Below are positions 7,185 to 15,893 of a stretch of DNA of 64,000 bases, one piece after another. The position numbers were made by a program, and so were the translations under genes. Position 1 is the first letter of the stretch; each line of letters begins with the position of its first letter. The notes under the pieces are model-generated. The model did no database searches. It was not told the origin of the DNA and was given only the letters and a program-made list of their open reading frames with translations. Source of the stretch: an uncultured Eubacteriales bacterium (lineage in GTDB: Bacteria > Bacillota > Clostridia > Oscillospirales > Oscillospiraceae); NCBI GenBank assembly GCA_900546295.1, contig URCK01000003.1, positions 1 to 64,000 on the forward strand. Reading direction: 5' to 3'.

Positions 7185-9877
7185 TCAGTTTCCGAGATTT
7201 AGCTCGTAGGTGCAGAGGTAGAAGAGAAACGAGGTCATCTGATAGCGGTTGATGCGCGTATCGTAGGAACTCAAAAGCTCATCAAAGCTGCTGTCACGCG
7301 AGGTGATGTCCTTCTGGTCGCACCAGATCATGGCCTTAGCAGCCTCGCGCGTGAGGCCCGGGCCGTCGGTCATCACCTGCCGCAGCTGCTCCGGGTCCAC
7401 ATAGGTGTTGACGCCGGACATACCGGCAAAGCGGTAGATCAGGATACAGGCGGCGCGGTAATCGAGCTTGTCGTTGTAGCCAAAGTTCAGCGGGTCGTTC
7501 GGGCGCAGGAGCCGCGTTTGATAGGCCCAGCACACCGCGTCATAATAGGGGTAGGAGGCGTTGAACGAGCGGCTTTCGTAGTCGGTCGGCAGGGCGGAGT
7601 TGTCCGTCTCGGGGCGTCCTGCAATGCGGTAAAGCACATCGATAAACTCGCCGAGCTTCGCGGCGGACTGTCCGCCGAAGACATTCGGAGACTCCGGGTC
7701 CACATAGCCGTTGCGATACATATAGAGGACGCTGGCTTGGTTGAAGATGCTCTTGATGTCCGTAAACACCACCGTATCCGTCAGGCTGCCGCCGCTGGGT
7801 TCCTTGTTGAAGACGTGGGCATAGTAATCGCTGTTGACGATGTTGCTCGAGAGCTTGAACTTGTTGTCCACATACTGCCGGTAGGCCTGCAGCAGCTCAT
7901 CGGAGATGACGATGCCCTCGTTTGCGGGGATGACCGTCTCCGTGTCGGCGTCGTAACGGAAGGCTTTCGTCAGGAAGGAGCGGTTCGACAAAATGGCGGC
8001 ATGGATGCCGCTTGAGAGCACGTCGGTGCCCGCCAGCAGGCGGGAGTCATACTCCACGCCGAAGAGGTTGAGAAGCGTCGGCAGGATATCCGCCGTGGAG
8101 CAGTATTCATCCACCACGATGTTTTGCGGAAGACCGGGAACATAGCAGATGAAGCTGTTGCGGAATTTTTCAAACTTTGTGTCCAGCGTCTGGCCGGCAA
8201 GCTCGTTGTACTCCTCCTCCGTCAGACCGTAGGGGTAGTGGTCATTCGTGAGAACGATGCAGGTCTTATCGGCAACGCCGGCCTCTTCCAGCCGCTGCAC
8301 CAGATACTCCAGCGCGTACTCAAGCTCCAGATTGCAGGCGATGTACGCCTTGACCGGCTCGGAATAGGGGAGATCCTCCACCGCGGCCCTGTTCTTGGCA
8401 CTCATGGCGTTGTCCCAGTTGTACTGGTAATGGCCGCTGAAGGTCATGTAGTAGGCGTGGAAGGGGGAAGAGCTGTTGATGTAATCGTCAACGGAGGCCT
8501 CCATCATTTCAAGGTCGGAGGACGGCCAGTCGATCTTCACGTTCAGGCCCGAATCCGCCGCCTTGAAGTTGTAGCCCATGTTGGCATGGGTGATGTTGCG
8601 GTTATAGAAATCGCCGATGTAGTCGTGATAGCCGTAGGAGACATATCCCATCTCATTGAGCGCGTTGCCAAGGCAGAAGGGAAGGTAGTTGGTGCCCGCC
8701 ACGTTGAAGCTCGAATCTGTCTTCGTGCGGGACATATCCGGGTAGAGGCCCATGCACATGGTATATTCGCCGTTGGTGGTGACAGACTGGAACGAGCCAT
8801 AGTAGTTTTCAAAAATGATGCCCGTATGGGTCATTTCATAGAGGGTGGGCGTCAGTTCCTCGCTGATGAACCAGGGAGCAAAGCTCTCCGCGCAGATGGT
8901 GATGAGGTTATAGTCCTTCAAAAGCCCTGTATAGTTGCTCTTGCGGCTGGGCGTGATCTTGGCAAGATACTCGTCCGTGGCCTTGAGGATGGCGCTGTTT
9001 GTGCTGTTGGCCAGCTTGCTGAAATCGATGTCCTCGATCACGTTATACGAGTTGCTGGTGTAAGTCTGCTGGACGGTGCTCGTTTCCAGAGAGGAGGGCG
9101 TAAAGAAGGTGACCTGCTCATCGGCGCCGGAGATCATATAGTGAAGCTCCTGCACGGTGGTGGCGAGCATACCGACCTTTCTGTAGCTGCTGTCGGTGGA
9201 GGTGTTCACATTGGCGAGGGTCTTGTAGACGGAAAAGGGCTTGTTGCGCCCGACGAACAAAAGCCCCGCCGTCATCAGCACCAGCACGAGCAGCGCTGCA
9301 AAGGATGCCTGCGCCTGCTTCCAGCGCAGGCGCTGCTTGAGCGCCGGGACCTTGCGCAGCACAAGGCAGAGGATCGCTGCGAGCAGCGGCAGCAGCAGAA
9401 GAAGGATGCGCGGCAGGTTCCTGATGATGCCGTAGACGAGCTGGGAATTGAAGTTGGTGATCACGTTCTCACCCATGCTGACCTGACTGATGGGCATGAA
9501 ATTGCCGAAGATGCACTGGTAGACCAACTGTACCTCTGCAAAGAGCACCACGAGCAAGACAAAGAGCGAGCCGACGATCTGACGCAGGATGCGCGGCAGG
9601 TACGAGGTGAGAAGAGGATGCCGCCGATCAGCGCAAACAGAATCGGATAGATAATCTGCCGGTCGACCTTGTGATAAACGCACAGGTGCAGGCACAGCTC
9701 CACATAGACGCAGGTGAAGCAGAACAGCAGCAGGTCGGCAGCCCATGTCTTCCAAAGGCTGCGGTGCGGGGGCTGCGCGGCTGCAGAAGGTTCAGATGTA
9801 TCATGGTCGGAGACCTGATCAGATATCTGCTCGGTATTCTCTGCCAAAGTGTCGTTGGGTTTCAGTTTCGTATTCAT
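7185..9877 (-). pseudogene. LtaS-type membrane sulfatase fused to C-terminal SLH domains, frameshifted
   Basis: Two frames together make one protein of about 897 residues. The N-terminus (ATG 9877, AGGAGA upstream) reads MNTKLKPNDTL... with membrane helices up to ...ALIGGILF near 9612. Downstream sense (TSYLPRILRQIVGSLF...) continues in another frame, so one base seems to be missing in 9603-9620. Further helices follow, then an extracellular alkaline-phosphatase-like domain. Its metal-site Glu is in ICAESF (about 328), its probable Thr nucleophile in VTTNGEY (about 366), and metal ligands are in LTNDHYPYG (about 544). LtaS enzymes polymerise glycerol-phosphate onto lipoteichoic acid. The last 190 residues carry SLH-like repeats (LGEFIDVLYRIAGRP, YRAACILIYRFAG). 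The break may be real or a sequencing error. Confidence 0.82.
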
Positions 9878-10089
9878 AAGATATTCTCCTGCTGAGAGCT
9901 TTTTTCAAAAGAAAAGGATAGCTTGCGAAATTTGTCGAAATATCGACATGGAGCATATCATAGAGCAAATGATCGTAAAAGGCAATCATTCTTGTAAAAA
10001 AATTAAAAAAACCTTTACAAATTCCGCGGCAGAAAGTGCCCGCCTGTGCGCTTATATGACGAAAAGACGGCAAGATCCGCTCGTTTTGC

Positions 10090-10118
10090 TTGACTTTGGT
10101 AAAATTCTGTGATATCGT
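10090..10118 (+). promoter_or_regulatory. Promoter upstream of pabABC
   Basis: -35 TTGACT (10090-10095), 17-base spacer, -10 TATCGT (10113-10118). Predicted start near 10125, about 25 bases before a strong terminator hairpin. Confidence 0.5.
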
Positions 10119-10147
10119 GCCGTGGAAACAGGTTACGGACCGAAAGG

Positions 10148-10188
10148 GATAACGACTGTGCTGAGCGGCACAGTCGTTATCTTTTTTT
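10148..10188 (+). terminator. Intrinsic terminator inside the pab leader (possible attenuator)
   Basis: A 13-bp perfect stem GATAACGACTGTG/CACAGTCGTTATC (10148-10160 with 10169-10181) is followed by seven T residues. It lies only 30 bases before the pabA start and after the promoter at 10090-10118. No gene upstream on the plus strand needs it, so it may control entry into the operon. No competing antiterminator pairing was evident by eye. Confidence 0.75.
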
Positions 10189-10218
10189 ATGCCCATACCA
10201 CAGGAGGGAAAGGCTGCT

Positions 10219-10806
10219 ATGTATTTGATGATCGACAACTACGATTCGTTTGTGTATAACCTGAAGGCATACTTTGAAGAGCTGGGCCGGGACATTGTGG
10301 TCCGCCGCTCGGATGCGATCACACTCGAGGAGATCGAGGAAATGGACCCGCAGGGCATCATCCTCTCCCCGGGGCCGAAGCGCCCTTGGGATGCGGCGCT
10401 GTGCGTGGAGACGGTAAAGCGCTTTCAGGGCAGGGTGCCGCTGCTCGGCGTGTGCCTTGGCCATCAGGTGCTGGGTCACTGCGCGGGCGCAACGGTGGAA
10501 AAGGGCACTCGCCCCATGCACGGCAAGGTGACGCGGGTGCATCACCGCGGCACGGGCCTTTTCGCGGGACTTCCGGAGGAATTCAACGTAACGCGCTACC
10601 ACTCGCTCGTGGTGCGCGAGGATACCCTCCCCGCGGACTATCAGGTGGACTGCGTTGCGGATGACGGCACGGTGATGGCGCTCTCGCACCGGACGCTTCC
10701 GATGTACGGCGTGCAGTTCCATCCCGAGGCGGTGCTCACTGAGTACGGCCACGAGATGCTGGAAAATTTCTGCCGCATGGCAGAGGAAAAGGGGGTGCCG
10801 GCATGA
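10219..10806 (+). CDS. pabA: Aminodeoxychorismate synthase glutaminase subunit (anthranilate synthase II-like)
   Basis: The 195-residue class I glutamine amidotransferase releases ammonia from glutamine for the PabB reaction. The triad is visible: Cys79 in GVCLGHQ, and His168 and Glu170 in VQFHPE. PGPKRP (51-56) matches the oxyanion region. Start ATG 10219 was chosen over an upstream ATG at 10189 because AGGAGG sits 8 bases before it and the family begins MxLMIDNYDSF. PabA and TrpG are hard to tell apart by sequence; the neighbours pabB and pabC decide for the folate role. It overlaps pabB by 4 bases. Confidence 0.9.
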   Translation: MYLMIDNYDSFVYNLKAYFEELGRDIVVRRSDAITLEEIEEMDPQGIILSPGPKRPWDAALCVETVKRFQGRVPLLGVCLGHQVLGHCAGATVEKGTRPMHGKVTRVHHRGTGLFAGLPEEFNVTRYHSLVVREDTLPADYQVDCVADDGTVMALSHRTLPMYGVQFHPEAVLTEYGHEMLENFCRMAEEKGVPA

Positions 10807-12170
10807 AGCGCGTCACCGTAGAATTGGAGCGATACGTTCCCGCGTCGGAGGTCTTCCGCCTGGCGGCGAAGGAGCCGGGCTGCGCCTTTCTGGATTCGTC
10901 CCTCGTCAACGAGCTCGGACGCTGGTCGATCCTGGGACTGCGCCCCTATAAGACGCTCATCAAGGAACAGGACGGCAGTTTCACCGAGGACGGCGTTTTC
11001 CGTCAGGACACGGACTTTGAAACGCGGCTGGGTGAATTTCTCCGCCTGCACCGCGACGAGAACGAGACGGCGCTGCCCATCGTTTCCGGCGCCATCGGCT
11101 ATTTCTCCTATGATTACGGGCGCGAGCACATGGGCGTTCCCTCTGCTGAGCAGGACGTGGAGCCGATCCCGCAGGCGCGGGTGGTGTTCTATGATTTGCT
11201 GCTCATCGAGGATTGCCGCGAAAAGCGCGTGTGGCTCTCCGCCTGCGGCCAGACCGAGGACGCGGAAGCGCTGCTCACGCGCTTCCGCCGGGACATCGAG
11301 CGCGGAATGGAAGAGGGCTTCCCGGCCCTGCCCGACGCGCACGCGACAAAGCCCATCACCGTCCGCCCCAACTTTGAAAAGGAAGAATATAAGGCGGCGG
11401 TGGATCGCATGATCCGCTACATCATCGAGGGCGACATTTACATTGCCAACATGACCCAGCGGCTGGACGTTATGAGCGACCGCGAGTCGCTCGCGGTCTT
11501 TGAGCATCTGCGCACGCACAATCCCTCGCCCTTCGGCGGCTATCTTGACTGCGGCGATCACCAGATCATCTGCGCCTCGCCGGAGCGCTTTCTGCGCCTG
11601 CGCGACGGCGTGGTGGAAACGCGCCCCATCAAGGGCACGCGCAAGCGCGGGGAGACGCCGGAGGAGGACGAGGCGCTGCGCCGGGAACTCGAGCAGTCGG
11701 AAAAGGACAAGAGCGAGCTTCTCATGATCGTGGACCTTGAGCGCAACGACCTCAACCGCGTCTGCCGCCCGGGCAGCGTGGAGGTGACGGAGCTTTTCAC
11801 CGTGGAGACCTATGCGACGGTCTTCCATCTGGTGTCCAACATCCGCGGCGAGCTGGCGCAGGGGAACGACGTGACCGACCTTCTGCGCGCGGCCTTCCCC
11901 GGCGGCTCCATCACGGGCGCGCCCAAGTACCGCGCCATGGAGATCATCGATGAGCTGGAGCACGGCAAGCGCGGGCTGTATACCGGTTCCATCGGCTATC
12001 TGACGCTGGATGGGGACTGCGATCTGAACATCGTCATCCGCACCGCGCTCCACCGCGACGGACGCTACCACCTGGGCGTGGGCGGCGGTATTACCTCGGA
12101 GTCGGATCTGGAATTTGAGTATGAGGAAACGCTGCAAAAGGCGAAGGCCGTGCTGGAGGCGCTGCAATGA
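10803..12170 (+). CDS. pabB: Aminodeoxychorismate synthase component I
   Basis: A 455-residue chorismate-binding enzyme that forms 4-amino-4-deoxychorismate from chorismate and ammonia supplied by PabA. The segment PIKGTRKRG contains the lysine that distinguishes PabB from anthranilate synthase, where the same place reads PIAGTR. Other conserved chorismate-site elements are DLERNDLNRVC and PGGSITGAPK. The protein has the usual family length, and both ends overlap its neighbours by 4 bases (ATGA), as expected of a coupled operon pabA-pabB-pabC. Its product is used by PabC and then by FolP, encoded 12 kb downstream. Confidence 0.92.
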   Translation: MKRVTVELERYVPASEVFRLAAKEPGCAFLDSSLVNELGRWSILGLRPYKTLIKEQDGSFTEDGVFRQDTDFETRLGEFLRLHRDENETALPIVSGAIGYFSYDYGREHMGVPSAEQDVEPIPQARVVFYDLLLIEDCREKRVWLSACGQTEDAEALLTRFRRDIERGMEEGFPALPDAHATKPITVRPNFEKEEYKAAVDRMIRYIIEGDIYIANMTQRLDVMSDRESLAVFEHLRTHNPSPFGGYLDCGDHQIICASPERFLRLRDGVVETRPIKGTRKRGETPEEDEALRRELEQSEKDKSELLMIVDLERNDLNRVCRPGSVEVTELFTVETYATVFHLVSNIRGELAQGNDVTDLLRAAFPGGSITGAPKYRAMEIIDELEHGKRGLYTGSIGYLTLDGDCDLNIVIRTALHRDGRYHLGVGGGITSESDLEFEYEETLQKAKAVLEALQ

Positions 12171-12913
12171 AAAGGACTGTGACGATGGACGACGGCGTTC
12201 AGTTCGGGCTTGGCGCGTTTGAGACCATCGCGGTAGAGCAGGGAAAGGGCGTTCTGCTCTCCCGTCACCTTACGCGCCTTGACCGCTCGGCGCAGTTTCT
12301 GGGGCTGGGCGACCTTACGGAGCGCGGCCTTACGATGGAGCGTGCGGCGGAATGGATCGGCGAAAACTGCCCCGGCCACAGTGCCTGCAAGATCCTGCTG
12401 ACGCAGGAAAACCTTGTGATGCAGACGCGGCCCAACCCCTATGGGGCGGCGCGCTACGAGCGCGGCTTTCGCATGGACTTCAGCGCCGTGCGGCGGAATG
12501 AAACGTCCCCCCTCACGGGACATAAGACGCTCAACTATGGCGACTGTATCCTGGAGCATCGCGCTGCCGCTGCTGCTGGGATGGACGAGCGCATTTTTCT
12601 CAACACGCGGGGAAAGCTCGCCGAGGGAACGGTGAGCAATCTCTTCCTCGTCTCCGGCGGGCGGATCTATACCCCGGCGCTTTCCTGCGGGCTGCTGCCC
12701 GGCGTGCTGCGATCGTATGTCCTCGAACGCTATCGCGTGGAGGAGGGGGAGATCGACCAGCGCGAGCTGGGAAGCTTTGATGAGTGCTTTGTCACCAACT
12801 CCCTCATGGGCGTCATGCCTGTGAAGCAGCTTGGGGAGCGCATCTTCCCGAGCCGTGAGACGGCGGACCGCCTGCGCTCTGCCTATGAAGCGGAAAAAGA
12901 AACGCTCAAATAA
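12167..12913 (+). CDS. pabC: Aminodeoxychorismate lyase (class IV PLP enzyme)
   Basis: A 248-residue fold-type IV pyridoxal-phosphate protein that splits aminodeoxychorismate into p-aminobenzoate and pyruvate. The PLP lysine is expected in GHKTLNYG (about 118-125), and the cofactor-phosphate region in AEGTVSNLFLV (about 151-161). The same family includes branched-chain and D-amino acid aminotransferases; position in a pab operon with 4-base overlap supports PabC. It ends at TAA 12911-12913, with hairpins right behind it. Confidence 0.85.
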   Translation: MKRTVTMDDGVQFGLGAFETIAVEQGKGVLLSRHLTRLDRSAQFLGLGDLTERGLTMERAAEWIGENCPGHSACKILLTQENLVMQTRPNPYGAARYERGFRMDFSAVRRNETSPLTGHKTLNYGDCILEHRAAAAAGMDERIFLNTRGKLAEGTVSNLFLVSGGRIYTPALSCGLLPGVLRSYVLERYRVEEGEIDQRELGSFDECFVTNSLMGVMPVKQLGERIFPSRETADRLRSAYEAEKETLK

Positions 12914-12939
12914 AAAAGCCCCGGATCGGGAACGATCCG
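12912..12939 (-). terminator. Hairpin with U-tract reading leftward, after pabC
   Basis: CGGATCG (12922-12928) pairs with CGATCCG (12933-12939). On the minus strand it is followed by GGGCTTTTTTA. It may stop leftward transcription from the 13.1-kb promoter that escapes the first terminator, and as a plain hairpin it could also slow the pab transcript. Confidence 0.45.
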
Positions 12940-12971
12940 AGACGAAAAAATCCCTCGCAGGACGGATTGAG

Positions 12972-13115
12972 CAAAAAAATAGATGAGCCTTGACGAATAA
13001 CCGGGAATCGTCAAGGCTCATCGCTGGGTCTTGGGCTCTAACATCAATTTAACCTCGCTTTCGGGGATTTGAAAGGTACTTGCTTGTCGGTCGGGTTGAC
13101 TGCTTCCTTTCTGTA
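12972..13115 (-). ncRNA. Candidate small RNA bounded by promoter and terminator
   Basis: On the minus strand a promoter (13121-13149) is followed by about 140 bases with no convincing gene and then a 15-bp perfect stem GATGAGCCTTGACGA/TCGTCAAGGCTCATC (12982-12996 with 13008-13022) and T-ATTTTTTT. Two short frames end here (a 20-codon one stops at TGA 13020-13022 within the stem), but neither has a good ribosome site. It does not match the SRP, 6S or c-di-GMP consensus elements I know. It is convergent with pabC. Confidence 0.4.
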
Positions 13116-13120
13116 TCTAT

Positions 13121-13149
13121 AAGATAGCACAGGGCGGCCTGAAAATCAA
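13121..13149 (-). promoter_or_regulatory. Promoter of the candidate small RNA
   Basis: Minus strand: -35 TTGATT (13144-13149), 17-base spacer, -10 TATCTT (13121-13126). Predicted start near 13114. Confidence 0.45.
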
Positions 13150-13224
13150 TGCAAGGAAGAGACAAGGTTTCCTGCAAATAATTGGTCATAGCACTGAAAC
13201 GGAGCAAGAATGTGCAGGGGCGGA

Positions 13225-13253
13225 TTGACTTTCTTGCTGTTTTGCGGTATCAT
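13225..13253 (+). promoter_or_regulatory. Plus-strand promoter facing a hairpin
   Basis: -35 TTGACT (13225-13230), 17-base spacer, -10 TATCAT (13248-13253). The predicted start near 13260 is immediately before the hairpin at 13263-13292. No plus-strand gene follows; read-through would give antisense RNA to the DegV gene. Confidence 0.45.
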
Positions 13254-13262
13254 AAAACTGTT

Positions 13263-13300
13263 GAGGGCTTTCGCGCTAGCGTGAAAGCCCTCACTTTTCC
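13263..13300. terminator. Bidirectional-type terminator behind the DegV gene
   Basis: GAGGGCTTTC (13263-13272) pairs with GAAAGCCCTC (13283-13292) around an inner CGCTAGCG. Rightward it is followed by ACTTTTCCTTTTC; leftward by AACAGTTTTAT. It lies 30 bases past the stop of the minus-strand DegV gene. Confidence 0.6.
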
Positions 13301-13322
13301 TTTTCTGAATGTGTGCTCCCGG

Positions 13323-14207
13323 TTACGGCTTTCTGCCGTTGCAGAAGTAGAAGACCGTGAGAAGGCCCGGGCCGCAGTGCGCGCCGATGACGACGCCGAG
13401 GTTGCTGATGGTGATCTCGCCCATGTCCGGGAACGCGGCGCGCACTTCGTCGCGCACGTGCTCGGCGTCGGCAAGGCAGTCAGCGTTGAGAATGTGCATC
13501 GTAAGGCCCTTGGTGTCGACCTCCTTGAGATCGTCCTTAATGCCGCGCAGGATCTCTGCGAGCGCAGCCTTTCTGCCGCGTACCTTCTTGGCAACGTCGA
13601 GCGTGCCGCCGTCTGGCACGTACAGAACGGGCTTGACCGAGAGGAGCGAGCCGACCAGCGCCGAGGCGTTGGAAACGCGGCCGCCGGCCTTGAGATAGTT
13701 GAGATCGTCCACGGTGAAGCGGTGGGCGATCTTGAGCTTATGCTCCTCGCCCCAGCGGATGACCTCATCGTAGTCCATACCCGCTTCCATGCGCTCGACC
13801 ATGCTCTCGACCAGAAGGCCGAGGCCGCCGGAGATGCAGAGCGTGTCCATCACATAGATCTTGCGCTCGGGGTGCTTTTCGCGCGACATCTGCGCGCCGA
13901 GCAGCGCCTTTTCATAGGATACGGACATCTTCTTGGACATATCGAGGAAGATGACGTCCTTGCCGCTGTCGAGCAGGGAGTCGAAGAAATCGCAGTAGAT
14001 ATACTCATTGATCATGGAGGTCTTGAGCAGATCTCCGTTGTTGCGCATGCCCTGATACACTGCCGCGCGTGACTCCTCGCGGCAGTCGTCCTCGTAGAGC
14101 TTATCACCGATCGTGTAGCTGTAGCTGATGAAGGGAATGTTGTGCTGTTCCAGATACTCCCTCGTGAGATCGGAGGTGGAAGATGTGGCGATGATATAGT
14201 TTGGCAT
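13323..14207 (-). CDS. DegV family fatty-acid-binding protein
   Basis: A 294-residue DegV protein. The N-terminal half has the TSSTSDLTREYL start and the ligand-site segment KTSMINEY; the C-terminal half has FTVDDLNYLKAGGRVS, the most diagnostic DegV motif, and ends GAHCGPGLLTVFYF. DegV proteins bind a single fatty acid and in characterised cases (FakB) present it to the kinase FakA for phospholipid synthesis; FakA is not in this window. Start ATG 14207 has AAAGGA 8 bases upstream and a near-consensus promoter. A second DegV protein is encoded at 52405. Confidence 0.9.
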   Translation of the reverse strand: MPNYIIATSSTSDLTREYLEQHNIPFISYSYTIGDKLYEDDCREESRAAVYQGMRNNGDLLKTSMINEYIYCDFFDSLLDSGKDVIFLDMSKKMSVSYEKALLGAQMSREKHPERKIYVMDTLCISGGLGLLVESMVERMEAGMDYDEVIRWGEEHKLKIAHRFTVDDLNYLKAGGRVSNASALVGSLLSVKPVLYVPDGGTLDVAKKVRGRKAALAEILRGIKDDLKEVDTKGLTMHILNADCLADAEHVRDEVRAAFPDMGEITISNLGVVIGAHCGPGLLTVFYFCNGRKP

Positions 14208-14266
14208 GATACCAATCCTTTCTCGTCGGATGATGGTAGATTTTCTTGAAGAAAACTTCAAAACTT

Positions 14267-14295
14267 AGTATATGAAGATTTTGGGCCTATGTCAA
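14267..14295 (-). promoter_or_regulatory. Strong promoter of the DegV gene
   Basis: Minus strand: -35 TTGACA (perfect, 14290-14295), 17-base spacer, -10 TATACT (14267-14272). Confidence 0.75.
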
Positions 14296-14334
14296 TTCAA
14301 ATATTGGCGATGTGTTGCACGGCGCGCATACTGT

Positions 14335-14364
14335 ATGGAAAGAACGGCGGAAATATCTTCCGCC
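14335..14364 (-). terminator. Terminator of the symporter gene
   Basis: GGCGGAA (14346-14352) pairs with TTCCGCC (14358-14364); reading the minus strand it is followed by GTTCTTTCC. About 40 bases past the stop at 14404; the U-tract is imperfect. Confidence 0.55.
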
Positions 14365-14403
14365 GCTCTTGAGTATTTTCTGCCCGCTTGCCGTCGAAAG
14401 CTG

Positions 14404-15855
14404 TCACGCATTCTTGCTCGTGTAGGGGTCCAGGAACGGCGTCGGCGCGCGTTTGCAGGTGGCAAGGCTGACGATGACCAGCGCCGCGGCGCAGGCGATG
14501 GCGCCCGGAACCGTTGCGCCCAGCCCGAAGGGCAGGCCCGCGAGTTTCCACCCGATGCAGACGACGAAGCCTGCCGCCATGCCGGAGAGGATGCCCGCCG
14601 TGGTCGCCTTTTTCCAGTAGAGCGCGGCAAAGGCGGGGAGGCCCGCCGACGCGGCGTAAAAGCTCCAGGCAAACATCAGGATACTGTAAGCATTTTTGAT
14701 ATACAGCGCGATGACCAGTGCACCGAGCGGCATGATGACTGCGAAAACGCGAGTCAGCCGCAGCTCCTTTTTCTCCGAGATGTCGGGCTTGAAGGTCTTA
14801 TAGACATCGTGCACGCAGCTTTGCACGGAAACGATGAGATAGCTGTCGGCCGTGGACATGATGACCGAGAGAATGCCCGCAAGCGCAAGACCCGTGAGCC
14901 CCACGGGCAGGATCTCGATGGCAAGCGCAGGAACGACGGCGTCAGTCGTGCCGTAAGCGGCGATCTTCTCTGCGCTGACGAGCTGGTGGGCGACCACGCC
15001 CATGAACCACACCAGCGGAATGGTGAACCCATAGGCAAGGGTGCCGAGGAAGAGACCGTTTTTTGCCGCCTTCTGGCTCTTGGCGGCAAAGGCGCGCTGC
15101 CACATCTCCGCGCCCGCCAGCGTGAAAACGAAGTAGGTGATGATATCGCCGACGATGCTGCCGTCGATATAGGGCTTCGCCAGTTCCGGCGTAAGGTTTT
15201 GGAAAAAGACGGACAGTCCGCCAAGCTTTACGAGCGACGCGGACGGAATGAGGATGTAGACAAAGAGGATCAGCATGATGAACTGAAATACATCCGTATA
15301 GATCACGCCGAAAAGGCCCGAGGTGGCGGTATAGATGATAAATACGGCGCAGGCGATCAGAGCGCCCATCTCATAGGAGATGCCGATCTCCGCGCCGAGC
15401 ATATTGATGATTGTGGCCGTCGCCGTGACCTGCGAGGCAACGGTGCCCATCATGGTGAAGGCGATGAGTCCGCCGAGGATGACCTTGGCCGCCTTCCCGA
15501 AGCGCCGTTCAAAAAGATCGGGGATGGACGTGATGCTGAACGCCGTGCCAACGGCGGAGATGCGCCCGGCGAAGCCGGAGAAAATGAGCATACCCAGCAG
15601 GTAGGGCAGCGCCGTCATAATCGCTTTGAAGCCGCTTGAATAGGCAACGCCTGCGCGGCCCATCAGGCCGCTGCCGCCGATGATGGTGGCGCAGACCGTT
15701 GCCATGAGCACGAGCGGGCCGAAGGAACGGCCGCCGAGATAATAGTCGTCCATGTCCCTGACCTTTTTTACGACAACAAGTCCTATCGCGACCATTGCGG
15801 CGAGATATACGCCGATGATGACAAGATCGATCGTATGAAGCTGATTGTGTACCAT
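14404..15855 (-). CDS. Sodium:solute symporter (SSS family)
   Basis: A 483-residue integral membrane protein with about 13 helices. Conserved SSS features are DDYYLGGRSFGP after the first helix, and GGSGLMGRAG. Also seen are the ...FTLAGAEMWQRAFAAKS... signature region and ILSVIMSTADSYLIV, with the Ser/Thr residues that bind the coupling sodium in this family. The substrate cannot be read from sequence; proline, pantothenate or other organic solutes are possible. ATG 15855 (MVHNQLHTID) has GGAAGG 8 bases upstream. An alternative ATG at 15897 overlaps the stop of the small ORF upstream by ATGA and would add 14 residues. Confidence 0.88.
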   Translation of the reverse strand: MVHNQLHTIDLVIIGVYLAAMVAIGLVVVKKVRDMDDYYLGGRSFGPLVLMATVCATIIGGSGLMGRAGVAYSSGFKAIMTALPYLLGMLIFSGFAGRISAVGTAFSITSIPDLFERRFGKAAKVILGGLIAFTMMGTVASQVTATATIINMLGAEIGISYEMGALIACAVFIIYTATSGLFGVIYTDVFQFIMLILFVYILIPSASLVKLGGLSVFFQNLTPELAKPYIDGSIVGDIITYFVFTLAGAEMWQRAFAAKSQKAAKNGLFLGTLAYGFTIPLVWFMGVVAHQLVSAEKIAAYGTTDAVVPALAIEILPVGLTGLALAGILSVIMSTADSYLIVSVQSCVHDVYKTFKPDISEKKELRLTRVFAVIMPLGALVIALYIKNAYSILMFAWSFYAASAGLPAFAALYWKKATTAGILSGMAAGFVVCIGWKLAGLPFGLGATVPGAIACAAALVIVSLATCKRAPTPFLDPYTSKNA

Positions 15856-15893
15856 CAGAACCTTCCTTTCCTGTCCGGCGCAGGCGCCGGAGA

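Noticed and set aside
9600..9625. Programmed -1 frameshift in the LtaS-SLH gene
   Set aside because: The site lacks an X-XXY-YYZ heptamer and no stimulatory hairpin or upstream Shine-Dalgarno-like signal was apparent; an indel is simpler.
8124..9650. A 508-codon plus-strand open frame over the LtaS-SLH gene
   Set aside because: The minus frame carries clear sulfatase motifs; this one has none and no start signals.
13060..13150. Signal recognition particle RNA, because of AGGAAGCAG near 13105
   Set aside because: The paired CAGG/GGAA elements of the SRP domain are absent on the other side, so the match is only superficial.
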